The notes: a model not told the origin generated them from the letters alone. Shown: positions 32,747-42,120, numbered from the stretch's first letter. The stretch is DNA of 64,000 nucleotides from Kitasatospora azatica KCTC 9699 (GCF_000744785.1 NZ_JQMO01000003.1:62001-126000), one strand, 5' to 3'. Translations and numbers: made by a program.

Positions 32747-33595
32747 GTGAACAAGTCCGAGGCGCCTTCCTGGATGAGGCCGGCCCAGCACGAGGCGATA
32801 CCGGCGGTCGACCTGCAGACCGATCGCGCGCACTCCGCCCGGGTCTACGACTACATGCTGGGCGGGAAGACCAACTTCGCCGCCGACCGCGCGGCCGGCG
32901 ACAAGATCATCGCGCAGTGGCCCGGCTCACGCGAGGCGGCCCGCGCCGCCCGGGCCGTGATGCACCGCATGGTCCGCCGCCTGGCGCAGGTCCACGGCAT
33001 CCGGCAGTTCCTGGACATCGGCACCGGGATCCCCACCGCACCCAACCTGCACGAAGTGGCCCAGGACGTCGCCGCCGAATGCCGGGTCGTGTACGTGGAC
33101 AACGACCCGATCGTCCTCGCCCACGCCCGCGCCCTGCTCACCAGCACCCCCCAGGGCCGCACCGCGTACATCGACGGCGACCTGCGCGACCCGCAGCGCC
33201 TCCTCGCCACCCCCGCCCTGCGCGGCGTCCTGGACCTGCAGCAGCCAGTGGCGCTGACCCTGATCAACATCGTGCACTTCCTGCCCGACGACACCGTCCA
33301 CCCACTCGTCGAACAACTGCTGGACGCCCTGCCCTCCGGCAGCCTGCTGGCCCTGACCGCCGGCACCGCCGACTCCGCACCCGAGCGGGCCGCACTCGCC
33401 TCCCGCCGCTACCGCGAGGCCGGCATCGAGAACCACCTGCGCACCCGCGCGGAGGTCGAACGGTTCTTCACCGGCCTGGAACTGGACGAACCCGGCGTAG
33501 CGCTGATCAACCACTGGCACCCGGAGCTGGACGACGGCCCGATGCTGGAAGACCACGAGGTCATGGCCTACGCGGGCCTGGCCCGCAAGCCCTGA
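32747..33595 (+). CDS. SAM-dependent methyltransferase, Methyltransf_19 (DUF574) family
   Basis: The 282-residue protein has the family landmarks IPAVDLQTDRAHSARVYDYM, LGGKTNFAADRAAGDKI, the SAM-binding motif IRQFLDIGTGIPTAPNLHEV, VVYVDNDPIVLAHARALL, YIDGDLRDPQRLLATP and the late segment FFTGLELDEPGVALINHW. These proteins are abundant in Streptomyces and probably methylate small molecules; substrates are mostly unknown. The start is GTG 32747 after GGTTGAGC. A hairpin about 110 bp downstream may terminate it. Confidence 0.93.
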   Translation: MNKSEAPSWMRPAQHEAIPAVDLQTDRAHSARVYDYMLGGKTNFAADRAAGDKIIAQWPGSREAARAARAVMHRMVRRLAQVHGIRQFLDIGTGIPTAPNLHEVAQDVAAECRVVYVDNDPIVLAHARALLTSTPQGRTAYIDGDLRDPQRLLATPALRGVLDLQQPVALTLINIVHFLPDDTVHPLVEQLLDALPSGSLLALTAGTADSAPERAALASRRYREAGIENHLRTRAEVERFFTGLELDEPGVALINHWHPELDDGPMLEDHEVMAYAGLARKP

Positions 33596-33704
33596 CACGC
33601 CACCCGGCGTGTCGCCGCCCGCGGCGGACCATCGGCCCGCGCACTCCTTTGTAGACCGTGGGCCGGCGCACTCCTTTGTGGGCGGTGTGTCAGCGATGCG
33701 CCGC

Positions 33705-33735
33705 CACCGCCCGGCCCCTGTCCGGTCGGGCGGTG
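33705..33735 (+). terminator. Possible hairpin terminator
   Basis: CACCGCCCG (33705-33713) pairs with CGGGCGGTG (33727-33735) around a 13-base loop, about 110 bp past the methyltransferase stop. There is no U-run, which is usual for high-GC actinobacteria. Confidence 0.5.
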
Positions 33736-33901
33736 ACGGACACGGCGGGCATGACGGGCATGACGGCCGTTCCAGGTTGGGGGCTCGATGAAAACGGCTC
33801 TGACCGCGCCTTCGTGAATGGTCTTGGTGTGGGTGTCACAGGCTCAGCAGCAGGTCCCGGACCCGCACGAACGCACCCCTCCGCTTGGCATACCTAAGAC
33901 C

Positions 33902-33927
33902 CCTAGGCTATACCTAGATGCCCTAGG
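33902..33927. promoter_or_regulatory. Operator-like palindromes before the TetR gene
   Basis: CTAGGCTATACCTAG (33903-33917) is an inverted repeat of CTAGG/CCTAG. Another CCTAGG follows at 33921-33926. They overlap the expected promoter 20-40 bp upstream of the ribosome binding site GAGGAGG. This is a typical layout for autorepression by the TetR protein encoded next. Confidence 0.6.
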
Positions 33928-33943
33928 ATCTTGAGGAGGGCGC

Positions 33944-34537
33944 ATGGCGCGGGCCGGGCTGACGGTGGAGCGGGTGACGATCGCGGGCGCCGAACTGGCG
34001 GACGAGGTCGGGCTCGACCAGGTGACCATGTCACAGGTGGCGCGACGACTCGGCGTCAAGGACGCGAGCCTCTACACACACGTCCGCGGCCTGGAGGACC
34101 TGCGCGCACGGATCGCGCTCCTCGCGGCGGACGAGAAGACCATTCGCATCGCGCAGGCGACCGCCGGGCGGGCGGGCGAGGACGCGCTGATCGCGTTCGC
34201 GAACGCCTGGCGGGAGTACGCCCACGAGCACCCGGGCCGCTACACGGCGACGCAGACCCCGATCCGGATCGACCCCGAACTCGCGGCGACAGCGCCCGGA
34301 CCACGGCGCGCGGTCGAGCTGACCTACGGCATGCTGCGCGGCTACGCACTGGCCGAGCCCGACCTGACCGACGCGGTCCGGTTGCTGCGCAGCACGTTCC
34401 ACGGGTTCGTCGCCCTGGAAGCCGCAGGCGGGTTCGCGCACGCCCGCTCGCCGCAGCAGTCCTGGGACCGCGCGCTCCACGCCCTGCACACCCTCCTGGA
34501 GCACTGGCCCTCGTCCGCAGAAGGAGACCCCTCATGA
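33944..34537 (+). CDS. TetR-family regulator with WHG-type C-terminal domain
   Basis: The 197-residue protein starts ARAGLTVERVTIAGAELADE, with the helix-turn-helix VTMSQVARRLGVKDASLYTH. The later block ELTYGMLRGYALAEPDLTDA, LLRSTFHGFVALEAAGGFAH is the WHG (TetR_C_33) domain. ATG 33944 follows GAGGAGGGCGC. Its stop overlaps the start of the hydrolase gene (ATGA at 34534-34537), so the pair are one operon that probably regulates itself through the palindromes just upstream. Confidence 0.93.
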   Translation: MARAGLTVERVTIAGAELADEVGLDQVTMSQVARRLGVKDASLYTHVRGLEDLRARIALLAADEKTIRIAQATAGRAGEDALIAFANAWREYAHEHPGRYTATQTPIRIDPELAATAPGPRRAVELTYGMLRGYALAEPDLTDAVRLLRSTFHGFVALEAAGGFAHARSPQQSWDRALHALHTLLEHWPSSAEGDPS

Positions 34538-35365
34538 CCGAGACGACCATCGCCAGCCTGCGCGTGAACGGCGCCACCCTGCACTACGAAGTGCGCGGCC
34601 AGGGCCCGCTCCTGCTGCTGATCCCCGGAGGAACCGGCGGCGCGGCCTCCTTCGACGGCATCGCCGACGACCTGGCCGCCGAGTACACCGTCGCGACCTA
34701 CGACCCGCGCGGCATGTCCCGAAGCGCCCTGGACGACCCCGAGGCCGAGCAGTCAGTGGCCGAGCACGCCGACGACGCGCTGCGGATCCTGGACCTGCTG
34801 TCACCCGACGAGCCCGCCCGGGTGTTCGGCTCCAGCTCGGGCGCGATCGCCGCCCTGCACCTGCTCACCACCCATCCGCAACGGATCGAACGCGTCGTGG
34901 CGCACGAGCCGCCGGTCGTGGAGGTCCTGCCGGACGCCGCCGAACACCGCGCGCGTGCGGGAAACGTTCCACACCGAGGGGCTCATGCCGGCGATGGCCG
35001 CCTTCGCCGCCGGGCTCAAGAAGGACCGCGACAGCACCGAGCCCAAGGCCGAGATCAAACTTCCGCCCCAGGCAACCGCGCGGGCCGAACAGACAATGGC
35101 GAACCTGCCGTACTTCGTCGGGCGCATCGTCCCCAGCTTCATGTCCTACACCCCCGACATCCACCGGCTGGAGGCGCTGTCGGACCGACTCGTCCTCGCC
35201 TGCGGCCAGGACTCGCGCGGTGAGCTCCCCTACCGCCCGGCCGCCTTCCTGGCCGAGCGCCTCGGCACACAACTCCAGCACTTCCCCGGCGGCCACATCG
35301 GCCTGACCACACACCCCGCCCAGTTCGGCGAACTCCTGCGAAAGGCCCTCCGCGCCACGACGTGA
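34534..35365 (+). pseudogene. Alpha/beta hydrolase broken by one frameshift
   Basis: The first frame gives MTETTIASLRVNGATLHYEV, GPLLLLIPGGTGGAASFDGI (oxyanion hole) and ARVFGSSSGAIAALHLLTTH (nucleophile elbow GSSSG). Near 34950 the sense passes to another frame, RETFHTEGLMPAMAAFAAGL through LSDRLVLACGQDS and HFPGGHIGLTTHPAQFGELL, which holds the catalytic histidine. The break lies in CGCGCGCGTGCGG, a run where slippage or a sequencing error is easy. If the shift is real the enzyme is dead; if it is an error the gene is a normal hydrolase of about 276 residues. Confidence 0.75.
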
Positions 35366-35492
35366 ACCCCACCCGCCCCGGCGAACCCCACCCGAAGTCG
35401 GCCACCCAACGCCACATCCGCGACCGGCCGTCCCCGGGGCAAATCCCCGGGGACGGCGCACAACCCGTGGACGCCGTCGGTGATCCCCACGA

Positions 35493-35515
35493 GTGACGGG
35501 TTCGAGCCCCGTCAC
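35493..35515 (+). other. tRNA T-arm-like sequence
   Basis: GTGACGGG and CCCGTCAC form a perfect 8-bp stem with the loop TTCGAGC, as in a tRNA T-arm. No cloverleaf can be built upstream. It may be the 3' part of a tRNA left at an integration border. The assignment to an amino acid is not possible. Confidence 0.35.
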
Positions 35516-35581
35516 TCAGCCGTCGGCACAGGCACTGGAAGCGGGTGGTCGGGCCTGACCGAGGATCGGCTGATCCGCCGT

Positions 35582-35700
35582 CACTGGCCTGGTGGACGCT
35601 CCCGCTGCACTTCGGGCAGCGGTGGGCGTGGATGAAGCGCACGCCCACGAGGGTGCGCGTCCAGCCGTCGCGCTGGATACGCGGCAGCGGCGAGGGCAGC
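35582..35700 (-). pseudogene. Short tail with a zinc-ribbon-like CPKC
   Basis: The minus strand reads RIQRDGWTRTLVGVRFIHAH and RCPKCSGSVHQ, then a stop. The sequence looks like the end of a protein and contains one CPxC knuckle. The family is not known. It lies just beyond the T-arm-like sequence. Confidence 0.3.
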
Positions 35701-35838
35701 ACCCGAGCTCCACGAGGTCGCCCTCGCTCCCCCAGGCCGACGCCGTGGTGGCCGCCGCGAAGAGCGTGGGCCGACCCAAGCCGTCGCACCGGGGCGCGCC
35801 CGGAGCCTGACCCCCGCCGAGCTCTGCGCCGAGGGCGC

Positions 35839-36252
35839 TCAGTCGACCAGGTCGGGCGCGAAGTAGTCGCGCAGGCGGGCGATCCGGTCGTCGCGGATCC
35901 GGAAGATCTGGACGAGGGAGGCCGTGGTGTCGCCCTCGTCCCCGTCCCCGTCGAAGACCGTGTCGATCTCGGCGATGAACACGTCCGGATCGGTGGTGGT
36001 GTGCAGCACGAAGCTCGACTTGGCGAAGTTCGGCGTGCGCCCGGCCTTCCCGCCGCGCGCGTAGTGCGCGGCCATCGCGCTGCGGATCTGCTCGCGGCCG
36101 ACCAGGCGCCGGGGGAACTCGGCGTCGGCGGGCACGAAGGGTGCCTCGAAGACGCCGTCCTCGGTGAAGGCCTCGGCGAGGGCGTCGGCGTCGCGGGACA
36201 GGGGGCCCGCGTGGATGTAGCTCTCGAAGATCTGCTGCGGCGTTCGGGGCAT
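35839..36252 (-). CDS. SnoaL/NTF2-like polyketide-cyclase-fold protein
   Basis: The 137-residue protein starts MPRTPQQIFESYIHAGPLSR, followed by EAFTEDGVFEAPFVPADAEF, RRLVGREQIRSAMAAHYARG and FIAEIDTVFDGDGDEG and ends RIRDDRIARLRDYFAPDLVD. This is the cone-shaped SnoaL fold used by isomerases, cyclases and binding proteins. ATG 36252 follows AGGAAGGCCGAC. It diverges from the FAD-oxidase remnant, with about 70 bp between them. Confidence 0.88.
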   Translation of the reverse strand: MPRTPQQIFESYIHAGPLSRDADALAEAFTEDGVFEAPFVPADAEFPRRLVGREQIRSAMAAHYARGGKAGRTPNFAKSSFVLHTTTDPDVFIAEIDTVFDGDGDEGDTTASLVQIFRIRDDRIARLRDYFAPDLVD

Positions 36253-36325
36253 GTCGGCCTTCCTGGACTCGGGCACAGGAGGCCACACAATCACAGGGAA
36301 GCCGCACCGGCGAAGGGAGATGACG

Positions 36326-37060
36326 GTGAGTCAGGACAACAGGGCCACCCTCGGGCGCCGCGGCCTGCTGACCGCCGCAGGCGCTCTCGCGGCCGGGCTG
36401 GCCGGGACCGCGGGCAGCGCGGCGGCGGCCGACCCCGCACGCTGCGGCCCCGTGCCGTTCGGCCCGGTGAGCGTGCGCCCCGGGGACCCGCGGTACGAGA
36501 GCCCGCTGCTCGCCGACAGCCAGCGCTTCGTCGGGCGGCCCGACGAGGTCCGGGTCGTCGGCTCGACGCAGCAGGTGGGCAAGGCCGCCTACCTCAAGCG
36601 CTCCTACACCGACACCCAACTCTCAACGATCTACCGGCACTTGACGAACGACACCGGCACCCCGGCCTGCGGCATGCTGCTGATCGGCTACGGCGGCCAG
36701 GTACGCGCGGTCGAGCCGACGGCCACGGCCGTCGCGCAGCGGGACGCCGTCATGAAGGCCGTGTTCCACAGCATCTGGGCCAAGGAGACGGACGACGACG
36801 CCGACCTGACGTGGCTGCGCGAGCTCTACCGCGAGGTGTACGGCGACACCGGCGGAGTACCGGTGCCGGGCGAGGTGAGCGACGGGTCCTACGTCAACTA
36901 CCCCGACGTCGACCTCGCCGACCCGTCCTGGAACACCTCCGGAGTTCCCTGGCACACCCTCTACTACAAGGACAACTACCCGCGCCTCCAACGAGTCAAG
37001 GCCCGCTGGGACCCCCTCGACGTCTTCCACCACGCACTGTCGGTGCAACTACCCCGGTAA
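36326..37060 (+). pseudogene. FAD-linked oxidase (BBE type) with internal deletion
   Basis: The frame opens with a Tat-like signal (LGRRGLLTAAGALAAGLAGT) and the entry to the FAD domain (VRPGDPRYESPLLADSQRFV, GRPDEVRVVGSTQQV). It then jumps directly to GKAAYLKRSYTDTQLSTIYR and the C-terminal berberine-bridge block SYVNYPDVDLADPSWNTSGV. About 200-250 residues holding the His/Cys flavin-linkage region and substrate site are missing, without loss of frame. The family is normally about 480-520 residues; this frame has 244. GTG 36326 is preferred because AAGGGAG is correctly spaced for it. Confidence 0.7.
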
Positions 37061-37628
<568 letters not shown>

Positions 37629-38117
37629 ATGGCCAAGACTCTGACCCGCATCGCCGCCGTCTCCTCCGGCCTCCTGATCGCAGCCGGGGCCGCGCTCGCC
37701 ACCGCGCCCTCCGCCTCGGCGCTCACCAGCGGCGCACTGCACAACTCGGCCTCAGGGCTGTGCCTGGGCATCTACGGGAACATCGACACCAATGGCCAGG
37801 ACGCCATCCAGTGGGGCTGCAACGGCAACGCCGACCAGAACTGGGACTTCACCGGCGTCGGGGGCGGCTACTACCAGCTCCAGAACGGGAACGGCAAGTG
37901 CCTCGGGGTCTACGCGCGAACCAGCGTGGCGATCCAGTGGGACTGCAACGGCAACCCCGACCAGAAGTGGAGCATCGACTCCAGCGACGGCTACTCCGCC
38001 CGGCTGAAGAACGGGTACGGCCAGTGCCTCGACATCACCTCCCCCGGCAGCGGCAACGGCGCCATCGCCTACGCACTGGCCTGCGACAACAGCTCCGAGC
38101 AGCGCTGGCACTCCTGA
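37629..38117 (+). CDS. Secreted ricin-type (RICIN) lectin
   Basis: The 162-residue protein has a Sec signal peptide (RIAAVSSGLLIAAGAALATA, cleavage near ASA) and one ricin B beta-trefoil: GLCLGIYGNIDTNGQDAIQW, then GKCLGVYARTSVAIQWDCNG and GQCLDITSPGSGNGAIAYAL with repeated QxW ends (ADQNWDF, PDQKWSI, SEQRWHS). Such domains bind galactose, xylan or similar sugars. No catalytic domain is attached. ATG 37629 is 10 bases after AAAGGG. Confidence 0.93.
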   Translation: MAKTLTRIAAVSSGLLIAAGAALATAPSASALTSGALHNSASGLCLGIYGNIDTNGQDAIQWGCNGNADQNWDFTGVGGGYYQLQNGNGKCLGVYARTSVAIQWDCNGNPDQKWSIDSSDGYSARLKNGYGQCLDITSPGSGNGAIAYALACDNSSEQRWHS

Positions 38118-38318
38118 CCTGGGAACCGACGGCGCCCCGACGCCGCCGGGTGGCCTAGTGCGCCCGCTCGAACCGGATCCCCCCACGACACAGCCGCACG
38201 AGGCCCGGCTATTTCCGGAAGACATGCCCGAACGTCCACGACGACCAGGACAGCCGCCCTCGCCGCGTTCAACCCACGCTCGACAAACAAGTCCTGAGCA
38301 ATCCCTTTCTGTCTCCCA

Positions 38319-38780
38319 TCAATCCAGGCAGAACTCGTTACCCTCCGGGTCCGCCATCACGATGAACCCCGCACCCAGCGGCGGAGCCGGCTCCTCGCGA
38401 CGCAGGCGCCTCGCCCCCAACCCGACGAGGCGGGCGCACTCGGCCTCCAGGGCGGCCATCCGATCCGCGCCCTGGAGGCCGGGGGCGGCGCGGACGTCGA
38501 GGTGGACGCGGTTTTTGGTGGTCTTGTCCTCCGGTACCTGCTGGAAGAAGAGTCGCGGGCCCCGCCCGGCCGGATCCTCGATCGCCGACCTCGTGTTGCG
38601 CTGGTCCTCGGGGACGCCGATCCGGGCGAGGAACTCGTCCCAGGCAGCCAACGGGTCGGCGCCCTCGGGCAGGTCGACACCGGGCGGGGCGGGGTGGATG
38701 TAACCCAGGACGTCGCGCCAGAAGGTGGAGAGCGCCCGCGGGTCGTGGGCGTCGAAGGTGACCTGGATGTGACGACTCAT
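38319..38780 (-). CDS. VOC (glyoxalase/bleomycin-resistance-like) family protein
   Basis: The 153-residue protein starts MSRHIQVTFDAHDPRALSTF, WRDVLGYIHPAPPG and has PRLFFQQVPEDKTTKNRVHL, DVRAAPGLQ and GAGFIVMADPEGNEFCLD. These are the paired beta-alpha-beta-beta-beta modules and the metal-site positions of the VOC superfamily (H near the start, H in NRVHLD, E in GNEF). The substrate is unknown. Sequence upstream of ATG 38780 is non-coding shadow; GGAGCAGCTG precedes the start. Confidence 0.9.
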   Translation of the reverse strand: MSRHIQVTFDAHDPRALSTFWRDVLGYIHPAPPGVDLPEGADPLAAWDEFLARIGVPEDQRNTRSAIEDPAGRGPRLFFQQVPEDKTTKNRVHLDVRAAPGLQGADRMAALEAECARLVGLGARRLRREEPAPPLGAGFIVMADPEGNEFCLD

Positions 38781-39070
38781 CAGCTGCTCCGAGCGTGGCG
38801 TAGCGGGATCCGTGCCGCCCACTCTGACACCGCCCGCCGACAACGGCGCTCCGCACACCCCACTCAGATGCCCGGGGTAGCACGGTGTCCAAGGGCGAGG
38901 CCGCCGGACCGCTCCCCCTCCCGCTCCGCCGGCGCCGACCCGCCAGCCGTCCGCGCGGATGAGCCCCGCCACGCGCATTGCAACAGCCCTGATCGTGGAC
39001 CCCGTCCCGGGTGTGACGCACTGGACATGGCCGAGGAGACCTGTCGGCAGGTGGCACATAATGGGGTGCT

Positions 39071-39994
39071 ATGACAGGCGATCACGATGAACTGCGCGCG
39101 CCGATGGCCGCGTTGGCTGCCGAAGTCCTTCCAAGCGACGCCATTATTGATACACGGAGTCAGGCCGGACTCCACAGCCTGAACAATACGATCCTCTTCG
39201 CCGAATCGCGATCGAGTATCAGCCGGTACGTTATCAGACTCCCCAGCAGAGGAACTGCTGCAGCGCTCGGAATTCGCCGCGAAGAGGAAGCCGCTGCCAT
39301 TGAGGCGGCAGCCGCCAGCGGTATAACGCCTCCACCTCTCGGCATGGATGCACACGGCATCATTATTAGTCCATTTCTCGCAGCGCAGCGGCAATGGGTT
39401 GGAACGGATTGGGTATCGACCGACCACGGACAGCGCGGCGTCGACCTGGTTCGCTCGCTACTTGCCACCCGTCCGTCAGAAGGCGATGTACTCCCCTCCA
39501 CATTTGAACGCATCAGTCGCATGATGGACGGCGCTCGATCAGCAGGATCATCGCTGCCCGAAGAAGCCGCGCTTCGTCGCCGCCTAGAGCGAATAGCGAC
39601 GGAGAGGACGGCAGATGATCGGTACCCTCCGTGCCTGGCACATCATGACGTGTGGGCCAACAACATCATCGACGACGGCGAACAACTATGGTTGGTCGAC
39701 TACGAATTCGCGGGAGTCGGCGACGGCTGGTACGACCTTGCCACAATTGTCACCGAAGCCGGCATCGGCGCGGACCGGACAGCTGCCTTTCTCCGCTCCG
39801 TGGGCCGCTCGGGCGAGGCCGAAGATCTGCGCGCACTGGAGCAGGGAAAGTGGCTGCTCCATCTCTTCGAAGCCGTTTGGGCGACGATCATGGCAGCGAA
39901 AGGAACGATTCGCCTGCATCACGGTGAAAGCTTCGACTACCACGCTCACGCACAGAATATGTGGAGCTGGCTGTTGAATAACATGACGCCTTGA
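39071..39994 (+). CDS. Aminoglycoside/choline kinase-like phosphotransferase
   Basis: The 307-residue protein carries the kinase catalytic block CLAHHDVWANNIIDDGEQLW (HxDxxxxN) and LVDYEFAGVGDGWYDLATIV (metal-binding D with E in place of the more common second D). Upstream is the ATP-binding half (AGLHSLNNTILFAESRSSIS, YVIRLPSRGTAAALGIRREE). The family phosphorylates aminoglycosides, choline, homoserine and similar hydroxyl compounds; the ligand here cannot be told. Codons are visibly richer in A and T in third position than in neighbours, suggesting transfer from another source. ATG 39071 is next to the purine-poor GGTGCT. Confidence 0.85.
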   Translation: MTGDHDELRAPMAALAAEVLPSDAIIDTRSQAGLHSLNNTILFAESRSSISRYVIRLPSRGTAAALGIRREEEAAAIEAAAASGITPPPLGMDAHGIIISPFLAAQRQWVGTDWVSTDHGQRGVDLVRSLLATRPSEGDVLPSTFERISRMMDGARSAGSSLPEEAALRRRLERIATERTADDRYPPCLAHHDVWANNIIDDGEQLWLVDYEFAGVGDGWYDLATIVTEAGIGADRTAAFLRSVGRSGEAEDLRALEQGKWLLHLFEAVWATIMAAKGTIRLHHGESFDYHAHAQNMWSWLLNNMTP

Positions 39995-40025
39995 CGCGAC
40001 CAGGGCTGACGCAAAGTCACCGTGA

Positions 40026-40715
40026 TCAAATAACCGTACCGGTCAGGGGATGCCCGAGAGGTCCAGCGGCTGGGTGCGGGCCCTCGCGCGGCGTGCCGCC
40101 GTTCCAGTAGGACTGCCAGACGGGGTCGGTGCCCTGGGGGAACTGGAACCAGCGGCGGTCGTCCAGCTCGGCGAGCCGCAGCCGGTCGCGGTGGGCCAGC
40201 GGATCGTCGGCGCGCAGGACCACGCCGACCGGATCGGTTCGCAGCGGACGCACCGTCAGGGCGGTCTCGTCGAACGGCGCCCGGGTCAGGGCGACGTCGA
40301 CCAGTCCGGCGCGCAGCCCGCATGTCGGGTCGGTCAGATCGGTGTCGCGGATGAGGATGTCGATGCCGGGGTGGGCTCGACGGTAGGCGGCGGCCAGCCT
40401 GGACACTCCCGGGTCGGTGCCGTCGCCCAGGATGCCGACGGTGATGGTCGCGGCGCCGGCTGCCGCGCTCACCCGTGCACGGACGCGGTCGGCATGGTCG
40501 AGCAGGGCCCGCGCCTCGTCGAGCAGCACCGCGCCCGCCGGAGTGAGCGTGACGCCGGTGGGCGAGCGGGCGAACAGCAGGGCCCCGACATCGGTCTCCA
40601 GCTGCTTGATCGCCCGGCTCAGCGGCGGCTGGCTCATGTGCAGTCGGGTGGCTGCCCGGCCGAAGTGGAGTTCCTCGGCGACGGCCACGAAGTAGCGCAA
40701 GATCCGTAGCTCCAC
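40026..40715 (-). pseudogene. LysR-family regulator, C-terminally truncated
   Basis: The 229-residue frame starts VELRILRYFVAVAEELHFGR with a complete LysR helix-turn-helix (AATRLHMSQPPLSRAIKQLE, TDVGALLFARSPTGVTLTPA). It covers most of the effector domain as far as FQFPQGTDPVWQSYWNGGTP, and then ends after about 20 unrelated residues (HPAAGPLGHPLTGTVI). Full LysR proteins are about 300 residues, so the last part of the second effector lobe is missing and the break lies near 40070. It is divergent from a cupin gene, the usual layout of LysR and target. It may still bind DNA. Confidence 0.75.
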
Positions 40716-40796
40716 GCTGCAAAGATACCCGCGAGGTATCGGTGCTGCGGGATGGGTCTTGGACACGGACCGACCCCCGGCGGTGCACTGGTGGGC

Positions 40797-41291
40797 ATGA
40801 CCGAAGAAGCAGATGCCAACGTGCCGCAGGCCGGCCCAGCCGTCTCGGTGGTGGGTCCCGGCGACGGCGAGACGATCGTTCTGGGCACCACGCGAATGCG
40901 CGTCCTGGAGGACGGCAGCCACACCGGGCACCGCCTGGCGATCGCCGAGTCCGTCCTCGCCCCGCACACTCAGGGACCGCCGCAGCATCGCCACGCCCAG
41001 CACGACGAGGGCTTCTACATTCTCTCCGGTACCGTGCGGTTCACCGTCGGGGACGAGGACCACGACGCCACCACGGGCACGCTCGTGATGGTTCCGCCCG
41101 GTACCCCGCACACCTTCGCCAACCTGACCGACCAACCCGCCGTCATGCTCAGCACATTCACCCCCGACCTGTACGTGCAGTACTTCCGAGACCTCCAGGA
41201 GGTGCTCGCCGGCGGCCGGCCGTCGACGCCACAGGCCAATATCGACGCGATGAGCCGCTACGCGACCGAGCCTGCCACCGACCTCGCCTGA
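40797..41291 (+). CDS. Cupin-domain protein
   Basis: The 164-residue protein has both cupin motifs: SVLAPHTQGPPQHRHAQHDE, GFYILSGTVRFTVGDEDHD and GTLVMVPPGTPHTFANLTDQ. Motif 1 carries H-x-H and E, motif 2 the last His, so a divalent metal can be bound. Members include dioxygenases and sugar-binding regulators. ATG 40797 is chosen from the motif layout; it diverges from the truncated LysR gene with an 81-bp gap. Confidence 0.9.
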   Translation: MTEEADANVPQAGPAVSVVGPGDGETIVLGTTRMRVLEDGSHTGHRLAIAESVLAPHTQGPPQHRHAQHDEGFYILSGTVRFTVGDEDHDATTGTLVMVPPGTPHTFANLTDQPAVMLSTFTPDLYVQYFRDLQEVLAGGRPSTPQANIDAMSRYATEPATDLA

Positions 41292-41358
41292 AGCAGCCGA
41301 AGGGTCCCCCGTGAACCGGTCACCCGTGAACGGGAAATGACGCGTCGGCGGGCACGGT

Positions 41359-41580
41359 TCATTCGCCCGCGGTGTTTTCGGCTTCCCAGCGAAGCAGGTC
41401 GCCCGGCTGGCACTCGAGCACCTCGCAGAGCGCGGCGAGCGTCGCAAAGCGCACCGCCTTGGCGCGGCCGTTCTTGAGTACCGCCAGGTTGGCGGGCGTG
41501 ATCCCCACGCGGTCTGCGAGTTCGCCCACGGACATCTTCCGCCTGGCCAGCATCACGTCGATGTCGACGGCGATCGGCAT
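41359..41580 (-). CDS. Small Cro/XRE-type HTH regulator
   Basis: The 73-residue protein is almost only a helix-turn-helix: MPIAVDIDVMLARRKMSVGE, LADRVGITPANLAVLKNGRA and CEVLECQPGDLLRWEAEN. This is the HTH_26/YozG type, commonly encoded downstream of a DUF2975 membrane protein. Its start overlaps that gene's stop (TGATG at 41578-41582). It probably binds the palindrome at 42104-42120 and controls its own operon. Confidence 0.92.
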   Translation of the reverse strand: MPIAVDIDVMLARRKMSVGELADRVGITPANLAVLKNGRAKAVRFATLAALCEVLECQPGDLLRWEAENTAGE

Positions 41581-42071
41581 CAGATCACCTCGTCCAACTC
41601 GGCCTGCATCCGAGCCGCTTCGACGTCGCGGGCGACGGCCTGGGTGAGCAGCATCCGTAGCACGAGCACGATGAGCGCCACGCCCAGGACGGCCACGCCA
41701 ATCCCGCCCATGATGAGGGTGACGCCCGGGTCGTCCCGCTGGCCGGGCGCATTCAGGGCCGTGACCGCGAACCACATGAGAGCAGCCGCGACGATCGCGC
41801 CGATGATGCCGTCCACGTACCGGAAGGCGGCGTGGGAGAACACGGTTCCGCGCCGCACCATCGTCACCAGTCGCCATACGCAGACCAGGGCGACCTGGGC
41901 CGTCCCGATGCCCAGGATCGTGATCACGCGCAGCGGGGTCAGCGGGAGCGACCCGTCCTCCGGGTCACTCCCGCTGACCAACACCCACACCATCAATGCC
42001 TGTACGAACACGGTGCCGGTGAGCACCACCACGAGCACGGCGCGCAGCGCGCGCACTGTCAGCTTTCCCAT
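41580..42071 (-). CDS. DUF2975 membrane protein
   Basis: The 163-residue protein has four transmembrane segments (LRAVLVVVLTGTVFVQALMV, VITILGIGTAQVALVCVWRL, IIGAIVAAALMWFAVTALNA, IGVAVLGVALIVLVLRML) and the DUF2975 landmark RRGTVFSHAAFRYVDG. The family is paired with small YozG-type regulators across Gram-positive bacteria and is suspected to sense an envelope signal. The pair here is translationally coupled. ATG 42071 lies 33 bp from the palindromic operator. Confidence 0.9.
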   Translation of the reverse strand: MGKLTVRALRAVLVVVLTGTVFVQALMVWVLVSGSDPEDGSLPLTPLRVITILGIGTAQVALVCVWRLVTMVRRGTVFSHAAFRYVDGIIGAIVAAALMWFAVTALNAPGQRDDPGVTLIMGGIGVAVLGVALIVLVLRMLLTQAVARDVEAARMQAELDEVI

Positions 42072-42103
42072 GACCCACTCTTCCATCGAGCTACGATGGG
42101 AAT

Positions 42104-42120
42104 CTATCGAATATCGATAG
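42104..42120. promoter_or_regulatory. Probable operator of the DUF2975/HTH operon
   Basis: CTATCGAATATCGATAG is a near-perfect 17-bp palindrome about 33 bp upstream of the operon start. It lies in an AT-rich spot and overlaps the likely -10 region. Confidence 0.6.

Noticed and set aside
34865..35515. Minus-strand ORF opening with MTGLEPVTRG
   Set aside because: The start is the translated complement of a tRNA-like T-arm, and the rest lies antisense to the hydrolase.
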